Origin: Chlorobium sp.
GTDB lineage: Bacteria; Bacteroidota; Chlorobiia; Chlorobiales; Chlorobiaceae
Direction of reading: 5' to 3'
Assembly: GCA_028277225.1 (NCBI GenBank)
Contig: JANQHB010000030.1
Location: 62,001 to 126,000, forward strand
DNA: 64,000 bases
The notes beneath the pieces were generated by a model, which saw only the letters and a program-made list of their open reading frames with translations, made no database searches and was not told the DNA's origin. Of the stretch, positions 8,849 through 18,001 are shown piece by piece (positions within the stretch are counted from its first letter, which is position 1; the number at the start of each line of letters is the position of its first letter). Both the position numbers and the translations under genes were made by a program.

Positions 8849-9147
8849 GATATGATATGTGGATTCATTATCTCCATGAACTCGGCAACTGAAATCCCGT
8901 CGACTTTCACCCGTTTCTTTTTGCCCTTGAATCCTGCAACAATCTGAACACGGCTACGTGCCACACCGAGAAGACGGGAAAAATACCTGCAGCACTCCTT
9001 ATTGGCCTCTCCATCGACCGGTGGGGCTTTGAGCATAACCTTGAGCATACCGTCAAGTTCACCGGCAATCATGCTTTTTGACGAACGCGGTCTGGCAGCA
9101 ACAGAAAAAAGCACTGCCCCTTCTTTTTCCTCAACTGCCAGCATCAT
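8845..9147 (-). CDS. DUF167 (YggU-like) family protein
   Basis: A 100-residue protein of the DUF167 family. It shows VAARPRSSKSMIAGELDGMLKVMLKAPPVDGEAN-type signature elements (in particular the LKAPPVDGEANKE segment), followed by LGVARSRVQIVAGFKGKKKRVKV. The biochemical role of the family is not established. It sits between gatC and dtd, 11 bp from gatC and overlapping dtd by 4 bp, so the three probably share a transcript. Confidence 0.88.
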   Translation of the reverse strand: MMLAVEEKEGAVLFSVAARPRSSKSMIAGELDGMLKVMLKAPPVDGEANKECCRYFSRLLGVARSRVQIVAGFKGKKKRVKVDGISVAEFMEIMNPHIIS

Positions 9148-9158
9148 TACCTGTATGC

Positions 9159-9446
9159 CTAGCCGATGACTTTTGGAACTCTGAAGAAACGATCGAGCCT
9201 GTCAGGCGCATTCATGAGGGCAGTCTCGTTGGAAATGGATTCCCGGCAAACATCGTCGCGAAGGACATTGACTTCGTCATGGATGCTGCTGAGCGGCTCG
9301 ATCCCTTCGGTATCGACTTCGTTCAGCTTCTCTACATAATGCAGAATTGCGTTGAGTTCGCTTGTCATTCTCATTTTTTCGTCGTCAGAGAACCTGAGCC
9401 TTGCAAGTTCGGCTATATAGGCAACATCCTTTTCGGTAACGGACAT
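9159..9446 (-). CDS. gatC: Asp/Glu-tRNA(Asn/Gln) amidotransferase subunit C
   Basis: Small stabilising subunit of the GatCAB complex, which amidates Glu-tRNA(Gln) and Asp-tRNA(Asn). The 95-residue product begins MSVTEKDVAYIAELARLRFS and contains NAILHYVEKLNEVDTEGIEP and a C-terminal RFFRVPKVIG, all typical. The frame is open 19 codons upstream but the family start is the ATG at 9446. gatA and gatB are not here. Confidence 0.95.
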   Translation of the reverse strand: MSVTEKDVAYIAELARLRFSDDEKMRMTSELNAILHYVEKLNEVDTEGIEPLSSIHDEVNVLRDDVCRESISNETALMNAPDRLDRFFRVPKVIG

Positions 9447-9528
9447 GGTACGTACAATTAAAAATTCATAAACAGCAGTGCTCAGGCCTGTCTGCCTGAG
9501 CACTGCAAAGATACGAAAAAGGCGATAG

Positions 9529-10875
9529 TCACAATCTGCAGATACCGATTTTTTTCTCGACCGGCTGGGTCAGCTTTGCCCGTTCTTCGAGCGGAACGAA
9601 ATCGCGCTTGTCATCACCGAGATACATCTGGCGCGGACGGGATATTTTCTGTTCTTCGTCATCCATATGCTCCGACCACTGTGCAAGCCAGCCGGGAGTT
9701 CTGCCTATGGCAAAAAGTACGGGAAACATATCGAGCGGGAAACCCATTGCCTGATAGATCAATCCGGAATAAAAGTCGACATTGGGATAGAGCTTTCTGC
9801 TGACAAAGAAATCATCTTCGAGAGCGATTTTCTCAAGTTCAAGTGCAATATCGAGAAGCGCGTTCCTGCCTGTCACCTCAAAGACGTCAAAGGCTATCTT
9901 TTTGATGATCTTGGCTCTGGGATCATAGTTTTTGTAAACCCTGTGGCCGAAACCCATCAGGCGTCCTTCACCCTCTTTCACCGACTTGATGAATCCGGGA
10001 ACGTTATCGAGCGAACCGATTCGTTCAAGCATGCGTATGACGGCTTCGTTGGCTCCGCCATGCAGCGGACCGTAAAGAGCGGCACAGCCCGCAGCCAGTG
10101 CGGAGTAAGGATCGACCTGGGAACTGCCTACTGAACGCACGGCACTCGCCGAACAGTTCTGTTCATGATCGGCATGCAGAATAAAGAGGACATCGAGTGC
10201 TTTTTCAAGCACCGGATCGGGAGAATATTTCAGTTCGGTCATCTTGAACATCATGGAAAGAAAATTTCCCGCGTAGCTCAGATCGTTATCGGGAAGCACG
10301 TAAGGAAATCCCATGCTGTGGCGGAAGCTCATTGCCGCCAGGGTCGGCATTTTCCCGATCAGCCTCCGGACCTGCAGTCTTTTCGACTCGTTGTCGAAAA
10401 TCTGTTTCGCATCCGGATAGAATGTCGATAAAGCACCGACTGTACCAACGAGTATACCCATCGGGTGGCCGTCGTAACGAAAACCGTCCATGAACTTCGC
10501 CAGGTTGGCATGAACCATGGTATGCATCCGGATATTGTGCTTCCATGCGTCGAGCCTTTCGCTGTCCGGCAGTTCTCCTTTTATGAGCAGGTAGGCCGTT
10601 TCAAGAAACGTGCTTTTTTCGGCAAGCTGTTCGATCGGGTATCCCCGGTATCGAAGAATTCCTTTTTCGCCGTCGATATAGGTGATCATGCTTTTGCAGG
10701 AAGCCGTATTCAGATATCCCGGATCATAGCCGAGGAGTCCGAAATCATCATCATTCACCTTTATCTGCCGAAGAGCCATGGTTCGGATCGTTCCGCACTC
10801 AACAGGAACCTCATAGGTTTTCCCGGTTCGGTTATCCGTAATGGTCAGTGAATTTTTACCCTCGTTATTTGACAT
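9529..10875 (-). CDS. gltA: Citrate synthase
   Basis: Condenses oxaloacetate and acetyl-CoA. The 448-residue protein shows the catalytic His regions ILHADHEQNCSASAVRSVGS and GPLHGGANEAVI, and GFGHRVYKNYDPRA, of a type II (long) citrate synthase. The ATG at 10875 (MSNNEGKNSLTITDN) is preferred to an in-frame start 12 codons earlier. Green sulfur bacteria fix CO2 by the reverse TCA cycle and cleave citrate with ATP-citrate lyase, so an oxidative-direction citrate synthase here may serve mixotrophic growth or the dark; that is inference. The 204 bp to the symporter gene hold no obvious feature. Confidence 0.95.
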   Translation of the reverse strand: MSNNEGKNSLTITDNRTGKTYEVPVECGTIRTMALRQIKVNDDDFGLLGYDPGYLNTASCKSMITYIDGEKGILRYRGYPIEQLAEKSTFLETAYLLIKGELPDSERLDAWKHNIRMHTMVHANLAKFMDGFRYDGHPMGILVGTVGALSTFYPDAKQIFDNESKRLQVRRLIGKMPTLAAMSFRHSMGFPYVLPDNDLSYAGNFLSMMFKMTELKYSPDPVLEKALDVLFILHADHEQNCSASAVRSVGSSQVDPYSALAAGCAALYGPLHGGANEAVIRMLERIGSLDNVPGFIKSVKEGEGRLMGFGHRVYKNYDPRAKIIKKIAFDVFEVTGRNALLDIALELEKIALEDDFFVSRKLYPNVDFYSGLIYQAMGFPLDMFPVLFAIGRTPGWLAQWSEHMDDEEQKISRPRQMYLGDDKRDFVPLEERAKLTQPVEKKIGICRL

Positions 10876-11079
10876 AGTGTCGTCAGTTAGTGTTAGAGAG
10901 GCGCACAACAATACCTGTATCCTGATGCAAGCTACAGAAAAGAACGTTCAAAGCCGCTTGCCGGTATCAGGGAAAAAATACAAAACACAATCGTGAACTC
11001 CCCGGCAGCGAACGGTATCCGGGATAAAAAACAGCAGAAACAGGAAAAACCGTTCCCTCTCTGATACGGGTTGCCGGGT

Positions 11080-12612
11080 TTAACGGTATCGTCTGATCTC
11101 CCCGTCCCTCAGACGCTTGAAATAGGAATCGAGATCGCGTTTGATTTCAGGAGCGAAAAGATAGAGACCGATGATATTCGGAAACGCCATGGCAAAGAAC
11201 ATCGCATCGGTAAAATCAACAACCGTACCGAGGTCCATTGCTGCGCCGATAACGATACAGCCGCAGATGAGCAGCTTGTAACTGACATCGGAAATACGGC
11301 TTTGACCAAAGATGTACGTCCAGGCTTTCAGACCGTAATAGGACCATGAGATCATGGTAGAAAAGGCAAACAGAACGACAGCGACAAAGAGAATGTAGGG
11401 GAACCAGGAGATCACCTGTTCAAACGCACTCGAAGTAAGCGCTATCCCGTCGGCGCCCTGACCGACGTATTGACCGGAAAGAATTATGACCAGAGCCGTG
11501 ATGGTACAGATAACCACGGTGTCGAGAAAGGGCTCGAGCAGGGCTACAAGACCTTCCGTTACCGGCTCGTCGGTCTTGACGGCGGAATGGGCAATCGGGG
11601 CGGACCCTATACCGGCTTCATTCGAGAACGCTGCCCTCCTGAGCCCCTGAATAAGAACGCCGATCACACCTCCTTCGACAGCCTCCGGAGTAAAGGCGCC
11701 GGTTATGATCGCACTGAAAGCTTCGGGAATCCTGTCGAAACCTGAAAAAATGATGAAGAAAGCTGCCACAACATAGATGACAACCATAAGCGGCACCAGT
11801 TTCGACGTCACCCTGACAATTCCACGAATGCCGCCAATAATGACGATACCGACAAGTACAGCCATAAGCAATCCGAAAAGCCAGCCCTGCTGATAGAGAA
11901 TACTCTGTTCTCCGCCTGTTGCGATCACGGTCTGCTTGAATGCCTGGTTTGCCTGGAACATATTCCCCGCGCCTATCGACCCGCCGACACACATGATAGC
12001 GAAAAACAACGCAAGAACTTTACCGGTCCGGGGAAACCCTTTTTCACCGAATCCTCTGCTGAGATAATACATGGCTCCACCGGAAACCGAACCGTCTTCA
12101 TGTATTTTGCGGTATTTGACACCGAGCGTGCATTCCACGAATTTCAGTGACATACCAAGAAAGCCCCCGAGGATCATCCAGAACGTGGCCCCGGGACCAC
12201 CCAGCGTAATGGCAACAGCTACTCCTGCGATATTGCCGAGTCCTACCGTTGCCGAAAGAGCCGCCGTAAGCGCCTGAAAATGCGATACCTCCCCTTTCTG
12301 CTTGCCGGGCTCGTCATAGATGCCGCGAACAAGGTCGATGGCATGACGAAAACCCCTGATATTGACAAACGAGAAAAAAAGTGTTGCCATGATTGCGGCA
12401 ACAAGCAGCCAGAGAACGACAAACGGCATCTTCGATCCACCTATCGGCACAGGATAGAAAATAATACCGAACATGAATTCCGTCACCGGCTCCATAACCT
12501 GGTTGATATAGCCGTCAATACCTGGCTTCTCGCTGCTTTCAGCAGCAAGAAGGGTTGGACACAACATGAGCATGCCGACAGATCCGGCAAGAATGCGGAA
12601 GCTTTTCTTCAT
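11080..12612 (-). CDS. AGCS-family sodium:alanine/glycine symporter
   Basis: A 510-residue membrane transporter of the alanine or glycine:cation symporter family. The N-terminus has a signal-like hydrophobic stretch (ILAGSVGMLMLCPTLLAA). A periplasmic segment and about ten membrane helices follow. Family signatures are ALTAALSATVGLGNIAGVAVA, GGPGATFWMILGGFLGM, and RAAFSNEAGIGSAPIAHSA (residues near 350). The likely substrate is alanine or glycine with Na+; specificity is not decidable from sequence. It is probably transcribed alone, with a MITE-like element starting 78 bp upstream of its start. Confidence 0.92.
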   Translation of the reverse strand: MKKSFRILAGSVGMLMLCPTLLAAESSEKPGIDGYINQVMEPVTEFMFGIIFYPVPIGGSKMPFVVLWLLVAAIMATLFFSFVNIRGFRHAIDLVRGIYDEPGKQKGEVSHFQALTAALSATVGLGNIAGVAVAITLGGPGATFWMILGGFLGMSLKFVECTLGVKYRKIHEDGSVSGGAMYYLSRGFGEKGFPRTGKVLALFFAIMCVGGSIGAGNMFQANQAFKQTVIATGGEQSILYQQGWLFGLLMAVLVGIVIIGGIRGIVRVTSKLVPLMVVIYVVAAFFIIFSGFDRIPEAFSAIITGAFTPEAVEGGVIGVLIQGLRRAAFSNEAGIGSAPIAHSAVKTDEPVTEGLVALLEPFLDTVVICTITALVIILSGQYVGQGADGIALTSSAFEQVISWFPYILFVAVVLFAFSTMISWSYYGLKAWTYIFGQSRISDVSYKLLICGCIVIGAAMDLGTVVDFTDAMFFAMAFPNIIGLYLFAPEIKRDLDSYFKRLRDGEIRRYR

Positions 12613-12690
12613 ACCTCAAGGAGATGGTTGCACGGCCGATAAGTCCGATACAGAAGAGAGAACAGCCCGGCCTGAAAACAGGATCAAAAT

Positions 12691-12780
12691 CCTAAATTGA
12701 GCGATTGTCGAGCCCTGTGAAATACTGATCTGATTTCACGGGGCCGGCATTTCCCGACTTGTCGGGACGATCAGTTCAGG
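12691..12780. mobile_element. MITE-like element, short copy (90 bp), 5-bp target duplication
   Basis: Begins CCTAAATTGAGCGATTGTCG and ends CGATCAGTTCAGG, imperfect inverted termini. It is flanked on both sides by AAAAT (12686-12690 and 12781-12785), a perfect 5-bp target-site duplication. The interior has a hairpin CCCGACTTGTCGGG and a GTGAAAT/ATTTCAC pair. It is the smallest intact member of a family also seen at 34593, 44453 and 63599. It encodes no protein. Confidence 0.85.
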
Positions 12781-12819
12781 AAAATATCGAATATAAAAGA
12801 AAAACGAAGGAAATAGTGT

Positions 12820-12848
12820 TTGGATAATTATACAAAGGTACCTACATT
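12820..12848 (+). promoter_or_regulatory. Candidate promoter for tRNA-Asp
   Basis: TTGGAT (12820-12825) and TACATT (12843-12848) are 17 bp apart and end 19 bp before the mature tRNA. This is consensus-based only. Confidence 0.35.
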
Positions 12849-12867
12849 TGTAGCTCATTGTTCGAAA

Positions 12868-12942
12868 GGAGCTGTAGCTCAGTTTGGTTAGAGCGCCTGC
12901 CTGTCACGCAGGAGGCCGCGGGTTCGAGTCCCGTCAGCTCCG
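12868..12942 (+). tRNA. tRNA-Asp (anticodon GTC)
   Basis: 75-nt cloverleaf. Acceptor GGAGCTG pairs with CAGCTCC, the D arm contains AGCTCAGTTTGGTTAGAGC, the anticodon arm is CCTGC-CTGTCAC-GCAGG with GTC at the centre, and the T arm is CGGGTTCGAGTCCCG. Discriminator base G at 12942 is the expected identity base for Asp. CCA is not encoded. Confidence 0.97.
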
Positions 12943-13056
12943 CAAATTCCCCGCCAGGCAACACTCTTCGCAGTCCATGGTTGCTCCTGTGTCCTGATCG
13001 CAACACAAGTTCCGCTTACAGCATCAGAAACGAACAATGGCCATATACCGCGCTCT

Positions 13057-13800
13057 TCACTGCTTCCGTCTCTTGTCTTTGAGGTAGATAGACTTTGAAT
13101 GCCCGTCGGGAACAGGACGCTCGTCCAGATCGAAGAGTTTTGTTGCCTTTACCAGTTCATAGAGCTTGCCGTAACCGTAGTTGCGCGGATCGAATTCAGG
13201 AGACTGCTTGGCGATCGTTCCGCCAACAGTTGCCAGATGTGCCCATCCTGCTTCGTCAGATGCCGATTCTACCGCATTCCTCAGAAGATGTACCAGACGG
13301 GTATCTTTTTTCAATTCAGCGGTAGTTTTCTTCTTTATGACATCGGATCCGCTTGTTTTTTCCCGAAGCACCTCGGTATAGATGAACTTGTCACATGCTG
13401 AAACAAACGGCGACGGGGTCTTTTTTTCTCCGAATCCGTAAACCAGAAGGCCCGACTCGCGGATGCGGGAAGCAAGCTTGGTGAAATCACTATCGCTGGA
13501 AACGATACAGAAACCATCGAACTTGCCGGTATACAAGAGGTCCATCGCATCGATGATCATTGCGCTGTCAGTCGCGTTTTTGCCACGGGTGTAGCCGAAC
13601 TGCTGTATAGGCTGAATGGAATGCTCGAGAAGCACCTCTTTCCAGCCGCGCAAGGCCTGAGAGGTCCAGTCTCCGTATATTCTTCTGACACTCGCCACAC
13701 CGTACTTGGCAATTTCGGCAAGCAGACCGTCGATGATCGAAGACTGGGTGTTGTCGGCATCAATGAGTACAGCAAGCCGTTCGGTTTTCTCGGAAGCCAT
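13057..13800 (-). CDS. NYN-domain (LabA/PIN-like) protein with C-terminal OST-HTH/LOTUS-type domain
   Basis: A 247-residue predicted RNA-processing protein. The N-terminal NYN/PIN-like nuclease fold (about 8-150) has the acidic set LAVLIDADN, KNATDSAMIIDAMDLLY and FCIVSSDSDFTKLASRIRE, which can form a metal site. The C-terminal third (RLVHLLRNAVESASDEAGWA ... DPRNYGYGKLYELVKATKLF) matches the pattern of OST-HTH/LOTUS modules linked to NYN domains, generally thought to bind RNA. Targets are unknown. Located between tRNA-Asp (opposite strand) and copA. Family assignment is from pattern recognition. Confidence 0.8.
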   Translation of the reverse strand: MASEKTERLAVLIDADNTQSSIIDGLLAEIAKYGVASVRRIYGDWTSQALRGWKEVLLEHSIQPIQQFGYTRGKNATDSAMIIDAMDLLYTGKFDGFCIVSSDSDFTKLASRIRESGLLVYGFGEKKTPSPFVSACDKFIYTEVLREKTSGSDVIKKKTTAELKKDTRLVHLLRNAVESASDEAGWAHLATVGGTIAKQSPEFDPRNYGYGKLYELVKATKLFDLDERPVPDGHSKSIYLKDKRRKQ

Positions 13801-13910
13801 GTTTTTTTACCGGTTTTGGTTTCTATTCTATCCCGCTGCCATAGACATAGTAACACCCAGCCGTACCGTTTCAAACCGGTTCGGCTCATTTTCTTTCAAT
13901 TGCAGAGGGA

Positions 13911-16094
13911 TCAAAACGGCTGACGCTTCAGGAAAAGCGAGCTCAGAACGACACTGACCGAGCTCATCGCCATGGCCGCACCTGCAATCATGGGATTGAG
14001 CAACCATCCCGTCACCGGGTACAGCACACCGGCAGCTACAGGAATGCCGATGACATTGTAGAAAAGCGCCCAGAACATATTGAGATGAATACGACGCAGG
14101 GTTACGCTGCTGAGCCTGATAGCCCTGGGAAGCAGGGACAGGTCGTTGCGCATCAACACCACGTCGCCGGTATCCATTGCAATGTCCGTACCCGATCCCA
14201 TTGCTATCCCGATATCGGCCCGGGCAAGAGCCGGAGCGTCATTGATGCCGTCTCCCACCATGGCCGTGCGTGCCGTCTTCTGCGCCTCTTCGACAAGAAG
14301 AGCCTTGTTTTCGGGCAAGACATTCGCGTTGATCGACAAGATTCCGGTTCGAGAGGCAATTGCACGAGCAACGCGCTCGTTGTCGCCGGTGATCATCGAT
14401 GTGGCAATCCCCATGGCATGCAGGCTCCGGATCGCCTCTGCAGCTTCGGGACGGATCGCATCACTTATTGCAAACAATGCAAGAACGCCCTTTGCTGAAG
14501 CGAGTGCAATAACGGTCTGCCCTTCGGCTTCCAGTTCTTCTGCCCTGCTGCTGTAGTCTTCGCTTTCTATTCCGTTCTCGCCAAGAAAACGAAGCGAACC
14601 GATAAAGAAACGATCAGATCCGACCATGGCGCCGACCCCCTTGCCGGTATACGAAGTGAATGCACTGACTTCAGCAGGTTCAACCCCTTCCGACCGGGCC
14701 TTTTCGACAATGGCTTTGGCCAAAGGATGTTCGGAACCCCTTTCAAGACCGGCTGCAATTTCCAGGCACTCTGCCACACTGGCTCCCTTGCCGGTCACGA
14801 TCCCGGTAACCGCCGGAAGAGCCTTTGTCAACGTCCCTGTTTTGTCAAACATGACATGACCGACGCTCCCGGCCATTTCAAGAGCATCGCCGCTTTTTAT
14901 CAGAATACCTGCCCCTGCCCCCATGCCCGTACCCACCATTATCGCCGTCGGAGTTGCGAGACCGAGCGCACATGGACAAGCGATGACCAGAACCGATACG
15001 GCGGCAACAACGGCAAACTCTATGGAAAAACCCGGCATGAAAAGCCAGACAACAAAAGTCACACATGAAATGATGAGAACCGCAGGAACAAACCGGGAAG
15101 CAACCCTGTCAGCAAACCGCTGGACCGGTGCTTTTTTCATCTGGGCATCCTCGACAAGACGTATGATCCGGGCAAGCATGGTATCCGATCCTGTAGAGGT
15201 GACGCGCATCGTGAAACTCCCCTCGATGTTGAGCGTCGAACCGATCACCGTATCGCCTTCCTGTCTGGACAGGGGAACGCTTTCGCCTGTCACCATACTT
15301 TCATCGATCGTCGAATCACCCCTGACGATCCGGCCGTCTACCGGCACTTTCTCGCCGGGACGCACAACAAGCGTATCGCCCTGATCTATCTCGGAGACCG
15401 GAACACGGACCTCGATGCCGTTTCTGACAAGAGTTGCCTCCTTTGGAAAAAGATCATGAAGCTTTCTTATCGCTTCAGACGTTCTGTGAGTTGCTATCGC
15501 TTCGAGATATTTTCCAAGGACAACCAGGGTTATCAGAACCGCCGAGGCCTCGAAATACTGATGCTTGGCTTCGGCAAAAAAAACCAGGTAGAGTGAATAG
15601 AAGTACGCCGCACTCGTTCCCAGAGCAATTAACGTGTCCATATTCGAAGAGCGGTTCTGCAGTGCCGCCCATGCCCCCCTGTAGAATTGCATCCCGACAT
15701 AGAACTGCACCGGTGTTGCAAGAAGCCAGAGGATATATCCCTGGCCCGGAACAGGATCATGCATGAAAAACATACTCAGCACAAAGGCGGGAACAGCGAA
15801 CAGGGCGCCGACAAGAAGCCGCATCCTGAGCCCCTTCATCTCTTCGATGAAAGATTCTTCGTCCGTTGAAACAGCGTCTGTTTCTATAAGCCGTGCACCA
15901 TACCCTTTTTTCTCCACCTCCCTGACAAGTGTCAACGGGTCGGTCACGTCCGGATCATAGAAGACTGAAGCCTTGCCTGCCGCAAAATTGACAACTGCAG
16001 AATCGACACCTGCAGACCTTGAAAGCGCTCTCTCAACCAGCTTGACACAGCTTTCGCAGTGCATGCCGGCAATTTTCATGTCCGCCTGTTCCAT
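13911..16094 (-). CDS. copA: Copper-exporting P-type ATPase
   Basis: A P1B-type heavy-metal pump of 727 residues. In order: an N-terminal HMA domain with the metal site GMHCESC (about residue 10), eight expected membrane helices, the actuator motif TGES, the intramembrane CPC in VIACPCALGLATPTA, the phosphorylation site DKTGTLT, the nucleotide-domain motif SEHPLAKAI, and the hinge MVGDGINDAPALA. Helix 7-8 residues FYNVIGIP and AMSSVSVV are the Cu(I) signature (YN...MSS). It is 2 bp downstream of a lone HMA gene on the same strand. Exports Cu(I) from the cytoplasm to the periplasm. No metal regulator gene is adjacent. Confidence 0.95.
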   Translation of the reverse strand: MEQADMKIAGMHCESCVKLVERALSRSAGVDSAVVNFAAGKASVFYDPDVTDPLTLVREVEKKGYGARLIETDAVSTDEESFIEEMKGLRMRLLVGALFAVPAFVLSMFFMHDPVPGQGYILWLLATPVQFYVGMQFYRGAWAALQNRSSNMDTLIALGTSAAYFYSLYLVFFAEAKHQYFEASAVLITLVVLGKYLEAIATHRTSEAIRKLHDLFPKEATLVRNGIEVRVPVSEIDQGDTLVVRPGEKVPVDGRIVRGDSTIDESMVTGESVPLSRQEGDTVIGSTLNIEGSFTMRVTSTGSDTMLARIIRLVEDAQMKKAPVQRFADRVASRFVPAVLIISCVTFVVWLFMPGFSIEFAVVAAVSVLVIACPCALGLATPTAIMVGTGMGAGAGILIKSGDALEMAGSVGHVMFDKTGTLTKALPAVTGIVTGKGASVAECLEIAAGLERGSEHPLAKAIVEKARSEGVEPAEVSAFTSYTGKGVGAMVGSDRFFIGSLRFLGENGIESEDYSSRAEELEAEGQTVIALASAKGVLALFAISDAIRPEAAEAIRSLHAMGIATSMITGDNERVARAIASRTGILSINANVLPENKALLVEEAQKTARTAMVGDGINDAPALARADIGIAMGSGTDIAMDTGDVVLMRNDLSLLPRAIRLSSVTLRRIHLNMFWALFYNVIGIPVAAGVLYPVTGWLLNPMIAGAAMAMSSVSVVLSSLFLKRQPF

Positions 16095-16096
16095 AG

Positions 16097-16306
16097 CTAC
16101 TCTGTAACGGAATATCCTTCTTTCTCAATCGAGACCTTGAGTGCGTCAACTGTGATCCGGCTTTCGTCATAGACCACCTTCACCGTTCCCAATGACCTGG
16201 TTACCTGAACACTCTCGACACCGCCAAGCTCCATGAGCGCCGCTCCAACCAGCGACTCACAGCTCGCACAGTGCATGCCCTCTACACCTATTGTAATGGT
16301 TTTCAT
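16097..16306 (-). CDS. Heavy-metal-associated (CopZ-like) metallochaperone
   Basis: A 69-residue stand-alone HMA domain: MKTITIGVEGMHCASCESLV with the GMHCASC metal-binding loop, and the usual beta-alpha-beta continuation ending SIEKEGYSVTE. It probably delivers Cu(I) to the copA pump encoded 2 bp downstream. The symbol copZ would be reasonable but the similarity is generic to HMA domains. Confidence 0.9.
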   Translation of the reverse strand: MKTITIGVEGMHCASCESLVGAALMELGGVESVQVTRSLGTVKVVYDESRITVDALKVSIEKEGYSVTE

Positions 16307-16355
16307 CGCTTTTGCTGATTTACTGTTTCTTCAACGATTTCCTGGCAACAACGTA

Positions 16356-17231
16356 TTACAACATTTCATTACTGCAGTTGTGCATAGCGTATCGGCGAGT
16401 TGCACGCGGCGTTCTTCCGGATGCATAACAATACCTGCAACCATGACAACAGGTCCCATACCGTCCGATATCGACACTTCCAATGCAGCGGCATTCCTTC
16501 GACTGCCCCGGATCTTTCCTGGCTTGAAGCTCAAGTCCAAAAAGATCTCTCAGCCGTTTCTCATCGATACATTTCCCCTCTTCAATCCCTGTACCGCACT
16601 CTCTTCTGCCGCATGACTGTATGACAACTCCAGCCGAAGAGGCTGTTTCGGCAAACATACTGACGAGAATATCACTTTCGGATGCCGAAGGTTCCGTATA
16701 TCCGCAATCCGAAAGCGCTGCACGATTGTGTCTGTACATTTTTACAAAGTTTATGACGACGCTTTTCGTTCCTTCGGAAAGTCTACGGGACAATTTTGTA
16801 AAGTTTCTTCTGTGATAGTCCGTATCGAGCTCGGGAGTGAGAACAACCGGATCATAGCGCCAGATGACCTTTTCAGGCCCGATCCGGCCGGCAAGGGTAA
16901 GAAACTCGTCGATACATTCATCAGACGACGGCATCCCGGGTTCATAATGCTTCGGATACCCGGTAATCGTGTAGAGGAAATAGTAGTTGTATCCCCTGTC
17001 GTCCATTTCGGCAAGGAACGGGCGTAGAGGCCTGGTGTTTCGCGTCCAGAAAACAACTGCCGCAACATCTTCGGGGCGAAGAGAGACCTCCCTGATCTTT
17101 GAAGGATTGAACGGATTTGCCACCCTGCAGTATCCCTCCCGGATCCTTTGGGCGAACCATTCGGCATAAAATGCCGGAATATCGGTTCTCCTGCTGGCCG
17201 AAACAATATGATGATCTCTTTCGAAAAGCAT
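16356..17231 (-). CDS. DUF1848 family protein
   Basis: About 291 residues of a DUF1848 protein: HHIVSASRRTDIPAFYAEWF near the start, VVFWTRNTRPLRPFL, and the C-terminal Cys cluster CRCIGSVDIGRYGTCCHGCRYC. The Cys pattern could bind an iron-sulfur cluster, and distant relation to radical SAM enzymes has been suggested for similar Cys-rich ends, but no function is established. The frame is open 27 codons further upstream; the ATG at 17231 fits the family start better. No operon partner is obvious. Confidence 0.75.
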   Translation of the reverse strand: MLFERDHHIVSASRRTDIPAFYAEWFAQRIREGYCRVANPFNPSKIREVSLRPEDVAAVVFWTRNTRPLRPFLAEMDDRGYNYYFLYTITGYPKHYEPGMPSSDECIDEFLTLAGRIGPEKVIWRYDPVVLTPELDTDYHRRNFTKLSRRLSEGTKSVVINFVKMYRHNRAALSDCGYTEPSASESDILVSMFAETASSAGVVIQSCGRRECGTGIEEGKCIDEKRLRDLFGLELQARKDPGQSKECRCIGSVDIGRYGTCCHGCRYCYASGRTPRATRRYAMHNCSNEML

Positions 17232-17401
17232 GTTTCTTCGGATCGACACCTGCCTCCTGATCAGGGTTTCGCGTGACGGGACACCGTTACCCTGAAGGCC
17301 GCAACTATTCAATCATCACAGATATATGTATATATTGACAAATGTAGCCTGGACCGATCACCCGCAAGGGATAACACTTGTATTTGTAACTACCGACCGT
17401 T

Positions 17402-18001
17402 ATGACCGGCATCAACCGACATTGGGCACCATTTCTGGCATTACTCTTTTTTGTTCTCACCATACCTGCGTTTCTTTCTCTCAGCGGATGTGATTCAGCC
17501 TCAAAAGAACTGAACGACCTGCAACAGGCCGTCTGGAAAAGTCCGGACGATCCGCAGGCATACATTACTCTCGGTAACGCCTATGCACGAAGACAACAGT
17601 ATGAGCAGGCAATCGGTTCCTATGAAAAAGCGCTCACCCTCAATCCCAGGACCGCCATGAATGTCTATCCTGCACTCGGGGCGGCTTATTTCAATGACAA
17701 GAACTATGAAGAGGCTCTCGAATATTTCCACAAAAGCCTCGAGTTCGCCCCTGACGACTCTCTGAGACATTATGATATCGGCAATGTCTATTTCCAGCTC
17801 GAACAATATCAGCCTGCTATTCAGGCATACCTGCAGGCAATTGAAAACAGCAGGGCGTTCGAAGAAGCGCATTACAATCTTGCAATCTGCTATATCCGAA
17901 CAGGGCGAAAAGCAGAAGCAAGGGAAATTTATGCATGGCTTCAGAATAAAAACAATTATCTTGCCGTTTCTCTTGAACGGCATCTGGAAAAAGATGACTG
18001 A
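17402..18001 (+). CDS. TPR-repeat lipoprotein upstream of menF
   Basis: A 199-residue protein with an N-terminal hydrophobic segment and the lipobox LSLSGC (Cys near residue 30), followed by three to four tetratricopeptide repeats (PQAYITLGNAYARRQQYEQA, NVYPALGAAYFNDKNYEEA, LRHYDIGNVYFQLEQYQPA and EEAHYNLAICYIRTGRKAEA). It is likely anchored to a membrane facing the periplasm and mediates protein contacts; partners are unknown. Its stop overlaps the menF start by 8 bp, so the two are translationally coupled. Whether it has anything to do with quinone synthesis is unclear. Confidence 0.8.
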   Translation: MTGINRHWAPFLALLFFVLTIPAFLSLSGCDSASKELNDLQQAVWKSPDDPQAYITLGNAYARRQQYEQAIGSYEKALTLNPRTAMNVYPALGAAYFNDKNYEEALEYFHKSLEFAPDDSLRHYDIGNVYFQLEQYQPAIQAYLQAIENSRAFEEAHYNLAICYIRTGRKAEAREIYAWLQNKNNYLAVSLERHLEKDD

